Source of the DNA: Leptodontidium sp. MPI-SDFR-AT-0119
Lineage: Eukaryota > Ascomycota > Leotiomycetes > Helotiales > Leptodontidiaceae
Direction of reading: 5' to 3'
DNA: 64,000 nucleotides
NCBI GenBank assembly: GCA_020726505.1
Contig: JAHLEZ010000001.1
Span: 5,828,001 to 5,892,000, forward strand
Shown: positions 43,195 to 55,380 of the stretch, piece after piece
How positions within the stretch are numbered: position 1 is the stretch's first letter
Layout: the number at the start of each line of letters is the position of its first letter
The notes under the pieces: model-generated
Databases searched by the model: none
Seen by the model: the letters and a program-made list of their open reading frames with translations, nothing else
Told to the model about the DNA's origin: nothing
Translations under genes and position numbers: made by a program

Positions 43195-46100
43195 ATCTAT
43201 CTGCGGTAACTCGCCCTGTGGCAAACCCTTTTTGAGGTTAGCATGTCTCCATCAAGTTTCCACATGGTCAGTGGTTTATAAAATTACCAGATTCATATCC
43301 GCAATCCGCCTCTGTTCATCGAAATATGGTATCTCCGCTTGAATATCACCAGCGTCGGCTATTACCACCCAAGTTGTGAAAGGCTAAGCTGGTATGAAAC
43401 GACCACTGAACATAACATGAAGGATATGATTTAATCGGTCAATGTGGATGAAGGTTGATCACTCCTCCCAGGTAAGCCTAAGAATATCTAGTTCTGATTA
43501 CATAACAAGCCTAATACTGCGGGCCAAGCCCAATGCTTATCTGAAGCAGAACAACGTCTCCGCTCTTAGTCGTTGCCTCCCAATGCGCTTGCTTGCAAAA
43601 AGCCTCGAAAGCTCTGAAATAGTCACTTTAGACCCTCTTATCTTTGGAAAGAATTCGCTACTTTGGCTCTTCTTTCGTGTAGGCGGGGAAAGGAAGATCC
43701 TAAGAAATCATTGAAAAGACTAGATGAACAGCAAATGCAAACAAAAAAATTTGCCTTCGAGAAACTCAAGTTCTGCGAGTAGCAAGCTTCGCGTGATAGC
43801 AAAATTGCTTTCAAATTTTCAAATTGAGGACCAACGTGCAAGGAAATGCTGCAATATCTCATTTGTGCAAATAAGGTCTAACGAACATGACGCAAATTTG
43901 ATGTGGTTGGGGAAACGTTCGAAGCAGAGTACTCTATGTTGATGGCAACTGTGCGTCACACTTTATCTCAACTGTCTTCCAGTAGCCTTGTCTGAAAGCA
44001 TTTTTTTGCTTAATACAACAGGTCTGCCTTGTGCCATAACTTCTTCGCCGGAACGTGCAGGCCCTTGGACCTTGACGGCTCAGCTTTTCCTTGAGAAGCC
44101 TCAGCACATGCTATCGAAACCAGAGGGAATTCAAGCTGATGACAACCTACTCTGCTTTGTTAGAAACGAGTCTCGCAACTTGCGTCATGATGATCATGCA
44201 AAACGCAATGCCTGCTGAGAATGGGTGGCCCATCGGGAAGCTAGGGAGGTGCCTTTGAGGTTTGTTGATCTTGGAAGTATCGACGGGATGTAAGCTCTGC
44301 TTTTGCTCTTGCTCCTAATCATTAAAGCAGCGGTGTTTGTAGATGTATTGAGGAAGAAGATATTCCAGATCATAAGCACGTAGAGTCGCCAGCCAGAGAA
44401 TATGTTGTGGAGCCACTGCAAGGGAAGGTGAGGGCTTCAACTTGCGACCTATGACGTCTAAGCCTGCTGTGAGCAAGTGCGATGTCATGCTCCTATAAAA
44501 GGAGTCAATTTGACTTATCTGGGCTCCCAGGCCAGATGAAGTAGCCCAAAATCCCTAACGAGGATGTTATGATGGACGTGATTATGACCAACCATAACCA
44601 ACTCGCTTAGCTGTTGACGCCATCTAGGTTCTTTGACGCAGCTGCTTGCAGATGCCCTGCGGTAATTGTTCCAGGTGTCAGACCAACGTAAAAGATGTCA
44701 CCTCTTCTTCCAATCTCATCACTTTTGTACCACAGTCCAAGGGCAAAGTGGATACCAGAGAAGGAGGATATCTGGCAAGTCAGCTACCAATCCTCCAAAG
44801 TCGAACAGGATTTTACCTCGAATACCGCAACTATGAAGTAACAGGCCACCATTTCTGCGAAGCTATTTGCTTAGTACTACACAAGATTGAAAGTTCTTCA
44901 AAGTAGGTGAAGGGTAGGTACAGTGACGAGATAATGTATCAGAAACTGTGGAAGCAAAAATGCAACTAATAGCAAGCCAAAACCGTCCTCAAAGCAAAGG
45001 TGGTCTGGAACTAGACCAGTTTGTTGCTGTGTAAGTTCAACTGCTCGGGTATTCCCGAGACGTAAGCCTAATCTTGGTAGTATGCTCAGCACAGTCTTGA
45101 GGATTGTCGAGGCTCTACTAACTGGGAGTCTGGTATTGGCCTGGTCAACATACTTTACCTAGTATATTATAAAACCATACTGAATAATCCACAGATCCGA
45201 TCTAAGATCAATATTCGCTCTCCGAGAGCGCCCTGGGGTGACGAACAGTCGTACCATATTCTCAGTACTACCTCTTCCATCTGCTTAATATTACCTCGTC
45301 GATCTGCTGCATAAATAGTGACCGTATGGGTTCGAGGCTTTTCACACTGACAGTCAAGAGGATTGGATTTGGCCCCGAATTGTAGCAGCAACCAGGCAAG
45401 TTAAGTAAGTACATATGTTTGGGTGACTAAGACATCTTTCTGTACATGTACATATATGTACTATAGATTCATCAACCATCAATTGGTATGATCGGCATTG
45501 TTTCTGCCCTACTTCTCCTAGTGAAATTGAACAATGGTACTTAGACTTACAAGGATTTGTCCCTAGCGCTCATGCACAGGAATGATTAAGCCCGAGGAGA
45601 GGTGCGAAGCGGACTCTCCCTTTATGTCACCTCAAATCAGGAAGTAGCCGAGCACACAAGACAGTTCTAGAATGTCTAGCATCCCCTCCAGGAGCAAAAG
45701 CCTCCGACTAGACTATTCTCTTGTTGCGGACTAGCTCTGCATTGCAGTACGGTGAGACCCTTCTCCTAATGAGGCATGCTAACCGAGACTCGTTTTGAAA
45801 TAACATTCGCGTGACTGATGATCTATGATGGAAATAAATACTGTGGGAGTTCAATTCCGAGTATATTGTTCGTGATTATTAAGGGATGCACTCGACTGAC
45901 TGACTGGTCGACTGATCATGATTTCACGAGCGAGCGACTTGTCGAGCGAGCTGGCTATGGCTATAAGACAGCATCTTCTATACTATAGAGTACCTCTTAC
46001 TCTGCACACGGCACCAACTTCAGCATACCTGAACTTCTGAAGACGGGAGTGCATACAGCGACGATGAAGATGACCCACGGATGTGCTCCTGATGTAGAAT

Positions 46101-49100
46101 GTCCCCCTAGAAACAGAACCTGTCCTCCAATAACGGTACTGCAATCTCCATCACCACTTCAAAACAGTCTCATCCCGGATAGAAGCCGTGGTTCGGGTAG
46201 ACTAAGACCCGATACAACTGCTAGATAACATGTGCTAGTATTACATGTGTCTTACCGAGGTGTTCAGATGTGATTTGAGTCAATGGAGCTTTGACTCTGC
46301 AGAGGAGAGTGAGGAATTGGAGAAAGATAAGAAAAATCAATGTTCGGACGCAAATTCATTGTTCGCAACATCCACCCACTCAAAAACCACTCTGCATCGG
46401 ACTGACTCGGCACAACAGATTTTCCTACGCCCAACCTCCCTACTCCTCGGACACTTCAAACGAGCGCAGTACGATGTCTACACTCTTCTCAAGAAACGAT
46501 AGTGCTCTCAGCACTAGCCCTGCAGCTGGCCCTTCAGCGCAATGAAATCCCCAACTTACAAGTGGAGCTATTTCATTTTTGGCACCTTCCCCTATTTTTT
46601 CCTCCCAATGATCTCTCTTCCAGGCAATGGCTGGAGGTCCGCCAACCGTTTCAGCATTCGCCAGTAGTACAAACTTATCACCGGAATTCTGGTCTGCATC
46701 TATCAATTGTTACCTATCACTTTCTTTTGGATCAATAATCAATTATGGAGGGAACTTGACGATTACGACGAACTTAATATTCCCTTTACGTATATTGGGA
46801 GTATTCCTGATAGCCGGATGGCGTCGCAGAGAAAATGTGCCTTAAATGGGAAGAGAGTGACCTCTTCTCCTGTAGGTTCTGGAACGACGGTAGCGGTACA
46901 TTTATGACTCAGGGTTAGGAATATGGGCGGGGAAACTAGGCCTAAGACAAAATGATCTTGTATTTGTACAGCGATTTTTTTTTATATAAAGAACGAGTGG
47001 TACCATGTGATGCTGTTGCTGCCGAGAGAGAAATTATGCGTAGAATTTCGATGCAGAATCATTGCAAGCTCAATCTCCATAATCTCCTTTCGTCGCATGA
47101 GCTTTCTCGAAGCACTTTGAACATTTGCATAAACCACTGGTCGAGCCAGAGGAGTTTGACTATTTACATCACTTCCGAAGGTGCATTACTGTCCTCTTCT
47201 TAGAGATCGGAATCACTTGACATATCCATCTAAGAACTTACCGGTAGAGCAATCATAATCAAGGGACTCTACCTTCCAAACAGTTTGTGCATGCTCGGAT
47301 CCACAATTCTTTTAAGAAGTGGTGAAATCGATTAAAACAAACTGAAGCTCTTTCTGGAAGATCCATTTTAAGGAATCACGGACGATTCCATCTATGTACG
47401 CGTTAATTCAAGCTTTCCACTCTGGTGCCGTCTCTTTGATTCCGTGAAGCTTCCAGGAATCCAGGATGACTAGGTGGGTGTGGTGTCTAGGAAACTTAGA
47501 TACGGTGACCTTTCTTTAGGAATAAGAAACCCAAAGATCTGATTCATTACAATTGCATCAATTTGCACCAGTTTACCAAGGAGCTAGGGTATGGGTTGTC
47601 CCCGCCTCATAGAGCCATGTCCTCCCATTAAGAGACCTTACCTACCTATGGGCTGCTGACAAGACAAGGTTGGAACCAATTCACGCTAACACGTTAAGAG
47701 GCAATGGTCGACTTGGCAAGGCGTGAGGCCTGCGCTAATCTTTGTAGCAGTTATTTATTATTTAAGGTATTTTATTGAAAATGGGGCTATCCACTACCAG
47801 GGATAAGAGGACCCATTTGCGGGCCATTTAATAGGGCAGCAAGTGGAGTATCTTGAGGAAGTACCTAAGAGAAGGGTCTCGGCGCTCGCTTAACTGTCCC
47901 AGCCCCTTTTTTCTTTAGCGAGATCCCCCAGTTACTGTAAAGAAGGGTAGGAATATCTTACCTGTATCGGTATTCGAACCAATAACAGATTGTTTCGATT
48001 CAACCAATTCCGTATCCAGAAACCAACCATCTATTCTGCTTCTGTGACGTAACGGAGCCTCAGCTCGCACCACAAGCTATGCCGAGAAAGGACATATGCT
48101 ACTTCTGCCTAACGACAAGACGGGGCCCTTCTCTCAATATGAGAAGAATGCGGAAGATTAGTAACAACTTGTACTAATCAGCGATATGCTATCAAAGAAT
48201 AAAATACCTTTTCTTGCTAGATAGTTACTGGCTCGAAAATCCGGGTCCTGCTACTGCTCCATGTATCCACATGTGCAGTGACAGTCTCGATTACTGTAGT
48301 CGGCGCTGAAAGTTTCCAAAAACGGCTATCTTATCATACTTATGAAAGTAGGATCAAGGTTAGCGGCTACTTAACAAGCATCTTCTTATATCACTCTTCG
48401 CATCAATTGTTGAAACATGCCGATTCAATGATTTCACGCAGACTCTCAAAGATTCCAGATGCTCTCTACATTATTTGATCTCAGACAAACCATGAGGTAT
48501 CTCCAGAGAGATCTATTCTAGAGGTCAAATTGACAGAGAGGATATAAAACCTGGCCTGGTGGTTGACGGGCATCGAACAAGCCCGCTTTGGTATCCCTAG
48601 ACTCTCACCTCGTTTCAAATGGAGAATTATACAATGGAAGAGCTAGCATTCCCTGACGTGGATTTTGAGTTCGATTGGAGAACATCCATAGTATGTCTTT
48701 TATCACCAAGCCTCAATGAATTTACTAACGAGTCGCGACGCGTAGGACACAGATTGGCAGAATTCTCTAAGGTTGATGGCATCTTTGGTCAGCAGTCAGC
48801 AGCATGGGCTGATACAATAACTACTCTTCAAGTCCAGTTCGCCCCCAGGATCTGTTCAAAAGTGATAATGTCCTATTTTGTTCTGGGAAAGCATCAGGTA
48901 TCAAATAATTTGTCAGGTGCAGCTCTGGACCGGCGGAGTGTTTAATATAGGTGCATTTGAGGGGTTTCGTGAACAAGTAATCTTTGATGAAGTCCAGGCT
49001 CGCTTAGCATAAAAGTGATCTCGCCTGTATCTCTATTTATCTTCGATGATATGTACCTACGCCTAGGCTGTGACGCCCTCAACGGTTTTCAAATCCATCT

Positions 49101-49220
49101 CTCGTCCCCAGACAGAAGTCTCCATATGTATATACATCTCGACTGGCATGCGTGAACTTGAATGGGCCGGACGTTGTCCAATTATCGCCTCGCCAAACAC
49201 AGCCCTGCTCAACCTTAACT
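43195..49220. other. 6-kb gene-poor stretch
   Basis: No supported gene. Frames of 60-110 residues on both strands lack domains. Examined candidates are an 86-residue ORF at 44646-44906 (contains CGNCSRC), a 108-residue ORF at 48619-48945, and an eroded minus-strand frame at about 47510-47220 (HLVILDSWKLHGIKETAPEW then stops). The last looks like a decayed gene that I cannot name. A hairpin (TATTGGT / ACCGATA around TCGAAT) lies near 47970. Confidence 0.45.
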
Positions 49221-51091
49221 TCAACTCGATGGCCCAGCACTCGTTTCAACATCGATACTCGCCTTCTTATCCGGCAGCGGACCAGCGTCTCTCACTCCAT
49301 CCCTCTCAACAACAATACTATCATTCCTCAAATCCCCATCCCCATCCCTACCACCATCACCATCCACAACAACATCAATTCCCTCCTCCCTCTCCTCCCT
49401 CAACCTAATCCTCCTATCAACCGCCCTCCTAAATCTCCCATAGCACAAAACACTTCCCACCCCCGCCACGACAAAACTCCCACAGATAGCACCACCAATA
49501 ATATCATAATTATCACCCGCCATCTCCACCCCATCCCAGAACCTCCCCGTCGGCTCGGCAACATTAAGAATCAAACTCAATAGCTGAATAACCCCAATAG
49601 CCATCGCAGCCGCGATGGTAATCACAGTAAGCACAATGCTGTAGTACAAGATGGCAATTTGATCTCGTGCGAGAGCAGTGGAGGTGTACAGCGTCATCAT
49701 TAGCGCGCCATCTGTTGTATCGAGGAGACACATTCCTGCAGTGAAGAGAATGGGGAAGATGAGGATGAGCCAGAAAGAAGTCCCAGATGCGCCTTGTAGA
49801 GAGGCTATTCCCAAGAGGGCAACTTCAGAGGAAGTATCGAAGCCGAGACCGAAGAGGACGCCTAGGGGGTACATCTTCCAAGGTCTAGCATCTCTCGTTA
49901 GAACCCAATCCCAATGCAATATTCAAATTGATCTCTTGGGACAATCATGTAAAAGTACTCACCGATCAATAAACTTGAACAGTCTCTTACACACCCTAAA
50001 CAGCGGTCCACCTCCCGTCCCCGCCCAGGGATCAGGCGTCCTCTCCTCCCCCTTCTCAATAATAGTCTTCAATTGCACGCACAGCTTCCACAGAATCCAC
50101 ATATTCAACATACTCAGGATGATGAGGAACGCAGCAGAGACAGAAGTCCCGATTATGCCGCCGACTTTGCTGAAGGAGCCGAATCGGTCGGAGACTGCGG
50201 CTGCAGTTGCGGCGACCACAATGGAGGTTATGATTACGATTCTGGGGAGGATTAGAGTTGTGTTTGCGAAGTAACGGGATAAAGAGTAGCAATGGAGTGG
50301 GCAAAGACGAACGTGGAGTGCCCGAGTGAAAAGAATGTCCCGACTGTTGTGGGGCGTTGGCCATCAGCTATTAGACGGCGGGTCATGAGATCGATTGCCT
50401 GGATTTATGTCAGACACAGCTTTCATCATTTCAGTATTAGGTATAAGAAGACTTACAGCAATATGATCAGCGTCAAGAGCGTGTCGTAAACCTAGTGTAT
50501 ATGCCAGTGCAGCTGTAGAAGCCAATGCTCTGTTTGATTGAAAACAGAATTAGCTTCATTCTTTCCAACTTGTATCCCCTTCGCAGCTAAACCACGACTC
50601 TCACATCCCATTTCAATCTATCCTCAAGCTTGAAACTTCAACTTCACCTCAAATGAATCTCTCGTCCTTCAACGGCCACAGACTCCACTGAAATGTTCAA
50701 GTCTAGCCCCTTTCAACAGGAAATCAACTCACGGATGATACGCCTATTCAAATCAGCAAACGTCCAAAATCTAACCTTCCAAAAACACCTCACACTCCCT
50801 TATCTCCTCCCCCAATTTCACAATAAATCTCTCTACCACCACCAACCACACAACGCCAAAAACTGACAGCAAAGAACCATTCAAACTCACCAAAACAACT
50901 CCAACCCCAGCCCAAACCACAACATTAACAAGCACCAGCGTCCCAATCGTCCCCAGCACCTTAAGCGGCAACTTATTGATTCCGGGCATACGGCCATGCA
51001 CGGCACTGACTTTCCCTAGCCATGCTTTCCGGCGGGAGGGGTGTGGGAGGAGAGCTACGCCTGCGCCGCCGTTGTGGAATGGTGCGTTCAT
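49221..51091 (-). CDS. Nickel/cobalt transporter, NiCoT family
   Basis: Six exons: 51091-50891, 50743-50733 (11 nt), 50529-50457, 50398-50313, 50241-49963 and 49884-49221, all in phase, about 437 residues. Intron ends are GT/AG throughout. The NiCoT signature HX4DH appears as RHALDADHIAAIDLMTRR (His87-His93), followed by GTFFSLGHST, SDRFGSFSKVGGIIGTSVSAAFL, GVLFGLGFDTSSEVALLGI and LFTAGMCLLDTTDGALM. About eight hydrophobic segments are visible. The protein imports Ni2+ or Co2+ across the plasma membrane, supplying urease. The microexon encodes AYH plus part of Pro and is needed to reach HPALAST-type sequence conserved in the family. The C-terminal tail is acidic (DGDGGRDGDGD). Confidence 0.9.
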
Positions 51092-51503
51092 GGTTGTGTT
51101 ACTTACCCCCTGGATTCCAGAAATCTGATAGCTGAAAATTTGAAACAAGGGGCGATGAGAAAGGAGTTGAGAACAGAAAGTAACGGGAGTGAGGCTCAAG
51201 AAGAAGATAGCTCCGTGATCGTGATGTGAACTGAATTGTGAAGTGAAAGGTTGGCGGGGTAGCTCTTTTTTGTGAAGGTCCGAGCTGAGATCTCAAGGTG
51301 GGATGGATGTTGTGCTTGGTGGGGTAAATTCGATAGACTAACCAAGTCTGACCAATCAATTGGCATATATCTAACTGCTCTCTTCACTGTATGACAAAAA
51401 GAAAGGAAGAAGGAAAGAAAGAAAGAAAGACGGAAAGTCTTGCGCCAGAGCCTGCCGCTGAAAGGGTATCAATCAATTCTGTCTTGTCTAAGATCTGATC
51501 TGT

Positions 51504-52573
51504 CTATAGACCTCCAGCCGGTGGGATATATGGGTGGATGAGCATCTCACTGAAACTCTCAAGCTTTTCCTTCCCTCGAACCTCCTCGACTAACAACGGC
51601 ATCTTGACTACATTGAACTCATCGTACAACTCCTCAATCTGCTCCAAGTACTTCTTCTGCATCTTCCTCCTAGCATTGCACTGCTCACACTCACTGCTTG
51701 ATTTCGGGAAGAGTAGCTGGTTGACTACGATGCAGTGCGTGTCGATTCCATAGCTGGCTAGCTCTTGGATCATGCGCTCTGTTTCGTAGAGGGAGAGGAA
51801 CTCGGGTATACACACGCAGACGAATGTTGTCAAGTTCTCGTCTTTGAACTGAGTATTGACTTCGCTAATTGTTTCCCGCAAGCCCTCCAACTTCTCCATC
51901 ATCTCGTTCAGGTTTGCTCCATTTGGAAGGGATCCATTGGCACCGAGGAGACCGTTAAGCATAGGACCGAATTGTGAGGAGAGTTGGGAGACCTTGGCAA
52001 GTGCCTTTTCGAGGACGGTGGGAAATTGGAGAAAGCGGAGGGTGTGACCCGTGGGGGCAGTATCGAAGATGATGGTTTCGTAGGAGAGGGACTTGACTTG
52101 TTTGAGGACTTCTGCGAAGGACATGGCTTCATCGATACCGGGGATCTGGAAATCATTAATGTCTGCGGTTTTGTTGGGGGGGTCGTACTCACAGCAAAGG
52201 CCAAATCCTGCATCATTCCTCCCATTCCAGCTGCTGGGCCCTCTCCCTCCTCAGCTTGGCCCATGAGCTCTTGAATACTTCCATTGGGATCAATCTCCAT
52301 CGCGCTCAAGTTCGTAAATCCATTAATCAGTCTAGCCTCCTTGCCAAACTTCTGCGAGAAGGCATCGGACAGGTTGTGTGCGGGGTCGGTGGAGATGAGA
52401 AGGACAGATCTGCGAACTCTGGCAAGCTGGATGGCGAGAGAGCAGGATGTGGTTGTCTTTCCTACACCTCCCTTTCCTCCAACGAAGATCCAGCGGAGTG
52501 TCTTTTGGTCGAGGATTGACTGGAGGGTAGGCTCGAGTTGGTCGTCATCGGTGTTGATGACGGCGGTAGACAT
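51504..52573 (-). CDS. GET3: GET3 ATPase, tail-anchored protein targeting
   Basis: Two exons, 52573-52193 and 52145-51504, join in phase 0 to 340 residues, the family length. The intron is 47 nt (GTGAGT...TTCCAG). GET3 receives tail-anchored proteins from Sgt2/Get4-Get5 and delivers them to Get1-Get2 in the ER membrane. Motifs are the deviant P-loop [12 protein letters not shown] (residues 32-43), switch [13 protein letters not shown], switch [15 protein letters not shown], a Met/Gly-rich substrate-binding region ([10 protein letters not shown]) and the zinc-binding dimer motif CEQC. It lies in the same orientation as the NiCoT gene downstream, with about 410 bp between them. Confidence 0.96.
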
Positions 52574-52846
52574 TTTGCAGGATGTAGAGGCTGAGAACTG
52601 GACTTGCGAGGATCAATCTGGAAAGACGAAGGGTTGAGAAGAACCAGAAGAGACGGCGGGGAGAAATCTGGGAGTTTTGAACTACGTGGGCAACAATAAA
52701 CAGGACTGGAAGCTTCGTCGGCGTCGGCCTTACCACTTCTCAGTGGCTCGGATACGCTAGCATATGATTGGCCAGCCTCACTTTCTCCAAAAGTTGAACT
52801 TGGACATTGGGTACAACGATTTCAGTTCAAATTCCATTCCAATACA

Positions 52847-53977
52847 CTATATAAATTTCCTCAAAAACTCTCCCAAACACATAATCGCCATCGCTTGTCC
52901 ATACGGCATACTCGTCCTCTTGATATCCTTATAAAACTGCAATGAATCCCCCATCCCCGTGCCAAAACTCGTGTTCAGCAACTCGCCCCTCGCATCAATT
53001 TGTCCCAGAACAGCCTTCACAGCCCGCAGCGCAACCTCCTCATACTCAGCACTGATATACTTCTTCCTCACAGCCTTCAGGATGCCGTACGCAAAACCAG
53101 CAGTGGCAGAGGACTCGAGATAGGATCCTTCGTCAGACACGTCAATCAGTGTACGCCAGAGTCCTGACTTGTCTTGGTATTTCTTCAGGGCACGGCATTG
53201 TGCCTCGAGTGTGTCGATGAGGTGGATGCGTAGAGGATCGGTAGGAGCGAGGTCTAAGAGCTCGATAAACTCAGGAATCACAATTGTGATCCAAGAATTA
53301 CCTCTCGCCCACCTCGCGCGCGCGAAATTATGACCCACGCCTCCCTCGGAACTCTCATCAAATTGCCACCCATGAAACCACAGCCCTGAAGTTGAATCAA
53401 ACAGATATTTGATGTGAATGAGGAATTGTCGCTTCGCTTCTTCCACGTAGTGTGGTCTGTTGAGGACTTTGCCGATTTTGGCGAGTGGGAGAACGGTCAT
53501 CATGAGAGTGTCGTCCCAAAGTTGTTGAGTGTTGGGCGTGAGGTAGGTGATATGCTGCATGCCCCCATATTCCGTTCTCTCAAGATCATACATAGCCCAT
53601 TCAGCCCACGCATCCAGCCAAGGCAAATACGTCTTCTCACCGGTCTCCTCATACAAATATGCAAGTGTCAAGAACGCAGCCATGGTGTTAATATTCTTAG
53701 TCGTGCCGCCTGCTGCGAAGCGGTTCGCGAACCAGTCTTGGATGATTTTGAGAGTGGATGGTGAAGAGGTCAAGGTGTGGTATTTGTACAGGCCGTAAAG
53801 ACCTACGCCGTGTGTCCATTCCCAGTCGTTCCAGCCCTTGGTGTCAATTATGCGGCCATCAGGGAGGGTCATGAGGAATTCTCCGGTGGTGTCTTTGATG
53901 TTCACCAAGTTGTCTGTGAGGAGGGCAATGGCATCGTGAACAGAGGAAGATGTGATGTCTGAGACGGTGGTAGGCAT
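52847..53977 (-). CDS. GH105 unsaturated rhamnogalacturonyl hydrolase
   Basis: An intronless gene of 376 residues. GH105 enzymes remove the unsaturated galacturonate left at the end of rhamnogalacturonan oligomers by lyases, helping use pectin. The fold is an (alpha/alpha)6 barrel; visible landmarks are WEWTHGVGLYGLYKYH, NINTMAAFLTLAYLYEETG, QQLWDDTLMMTVLP (the catalytic Asp region), GHNFARARWARGNSWITI, and SATAGFAYGILKAVR. No signal peptide is present (MPTTVSDITSSS), so the enzyme is probably intracellular and acts on imported oligomers, like bacterial YteR. Confidence 0.92.
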   Translation of the reverse strand: MPTTVSDITSSSVHDAIALLTDNLVNIKDTTGEFLMTLPDGRIIDTKGWNDWEWTHGVGLYGLYKYHTLTSSPSTLKIIQDWFANRFAAGGTTKNINTMAAFLTLAYLYEETGEKTYLPWLDAWAEWAMYDLERTEYGGMQHITYLTPNTQQLWDDTLMMTVLPLAKIGKVLNRPHYVEEAKRQFLIHIKYLFDSTSGLWFHGWQFDESSEGGVGHNFARARWARGNSWITIVIPEFIELLDLAPTDPLRIHLIDTLEAQCRALKKYQDKSGLWRTLIDVSDEGSYLESSATAGFAYGILKAVRKKYISAEYEEVALRAVKAVLGQIDARGELLNTSFGTGMGDSLQFYKDIKRTSMPYGQAMAIMCLGEFLRKFI

Positions 53978-54254
53978 TTTGACAGTGGGTTCAGCTGCTG
54001 CTGTTGATGTCCTGGATCAATTGGTAGTCTAAGAGAAGAGGAAGATGTTTAAGTTGAAAGAAAACCTGGGGAGAGGAGAGTTATTAGCATTCCTAACGCG
54101 GAGGCCTCGGTCTAAAGATTTCTCTTCCTTCCGTGGCTTTTATTTGAAAGATGATGGCCAAGATGCAGGTGTGGATTATCCTAGTTATTGCATTCGGGGC
54201 ATCTCTACCCGACGAGGGGTCCCCAAGATCCCCCTCTCGCCAAGAAAAGGGGTA

Positions 54255-54260
54255 GCGGGG
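54255..54260 (+). promoter_or_regulatory. Possible CreA site upstream of GH105
   Basis: GCGGGG fits the CreA consensus SYGGRG and lies about 280 bp upstream of the GH105 start, in a stretch that also has several AGGGG/CCCCT (STRE-like) words (54215-54252). Carbon repression of a pectin enzyme would be expected. Such short matches are common by chance. Confidence 0.3.
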
Positions 54261-54371
54261 TTAGGCGAGAACCAATTATAAGTTGTTTATGCGTCGGCTT
54301 GCCTTCTTTACTTTGAGAGAAATTTTAGTTCTACATTTGTTTTTTATTTCTCCGGTTCTTTAGATAAGTTA

Positions 54372-55057
54372 CTGAGAAACAACTGCCACATCCATAGAAG
54401 GCAGTAGGCACGCAAACTACCAGTCCTGAAACAAGGAGGTAGTGACAATAAATACTGATGCAGGGCTTTTTTGGGTCTTGTAATTGGAATGAGTACAATT
54501 TAAATCCCTTAACGAAGAACAATTGGAGAGCAAGTCTGGTGAGAGATAGCATTTATGAAGACATATAATGCTGACGCTAGAAAGAGTAATTCGAGAAATT
54601 GCTAGTTGAGCACCTCAAACAGTGATAGGTAGGTACCGGCAAGACAACCTGGATCGGGGCAAGCTAAGGGCATTACTCTTAAGTCTATGCCAATCCCGAG
54701 CGGAGTATCTGTAGAGCAATCTCAGGATACCCGTGTAGAGCGTGCAAAGGCGTCGGTCAGTTGCGTTACGTTAAATCATAACAGCAATTGGCTTGAGGTA
54801 CGTGCCATACCCATGGGAAACCATGCTGTCCGTCAGAACCCCTATTAGGTGAAGACGGGTAGAGAGTCTCTCCACAGAGAGGCCTTGGAATAGAATAGGA
54901 CAGCAGCCGTGGTAATTCCAGCTCTCGTAGCGTATATTAAAGTCGGTGCTGTTAAAAAGTTCGTAGTTGAACCTTGGGCCTGGCTGGCCGGGCATTTACT
55001 TTTGGGAAGCCGCATGTCCTTCACTGGGACTTTTACTTCACAAAAATCAGAGTGTTC
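54372..55057 (+). pseudogene. 18S rRNA pseudogene, with an insertion
   Basis: Two segments align to fungal 18S rRNA in sense orientation. The first, 54372-54540, includes CTGAGAAAC, CACATCC, GAAGGCAG, GGTAGTGACAATAAATACTG, GGGTCTTGTAATTGGAATG and CAATTGGAG(A)GCAAGTCTGGT. The second, 54899-55057, starts CAGCAGCCGTGGTAATTCC and continues GCGTATATTAAAG, GTTAAAAAG, TCGTAGTTGAACCTTGGGCC, TCCTTCACTGGG and ACTTTTACTTC. Differences from the consensus are mostly transitions, and parts after GGCTGGCCGG are deleted. The 5' third and the 3' two thirds of the gene are missing. The copy sits between GH105 and the dioxygenase gene, far from any visible rDNA unit. Confidence 0.88.
54541..54898 (+). other. 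Group I intron-like insertion at rRNA site S516
   Basis: A 358-nt insertion lies between CTGGT and G(A)CAGCAGCC of the 18S pseudogene, the position after U516 (E. coli numbering) used by known nuclear group I introns. The exon side ends in T and the insertion ends in G, as group I introns require. A Q-like element AATCCCGAGC lies near 54692-54701 and a P-like AATTGC near 54597-54602. A complete P3-P7-P8 core cannot be traced by eye, perhaps because of mutation. No homing endonuclease frame is present. Confidence 0.6.
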
Positions 55058-55380
55058 TTACCTCCGAGTCGCTGCAAACACTGAGGAACTACTGACATAG
55101 ACTCTATTGTATAGTGTCAAGCCCATCTCTATCCCGCCCAGCTATTCCTTGAAGTGAGTTTGCGACTCCAAGGTGGACTGACGGAGAGAGAACGGAGGAT
55201 CATACTGGAGAATATTGCGAAAAGATATATTTTGAAAAAGAGGCATCATAGACCATAAGCGTTGAGTGTAGAGCGTCCTTCTTTCAAACCCAATCAAAGC
55301 CCAACTCCCGATTACCCTCCCAAGCCGACCAATAATATACAACAACCTCACACCTCTCCACAAACCCAATCTATTCCTCT
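55058..55380. other. Intergenic
   Basis: This is the sequence between the rRNA pseudogene and the 3' end of the dioxygenase. No features are seen. Confidence 0.5.

Noticed and set aside
47940..48035. tRNA-like GGTTCGAAT motif on the minus strand
   Set aside because: It is the loop of a simple hairpin. No A box, anticodon arm or acceptor stem could be folded around it.
49678..50274. 198-codon plus-strand frame
   Set aside because: It is antisense to exons of the NiCoT transporter and crosses intron boundaries of that gene.
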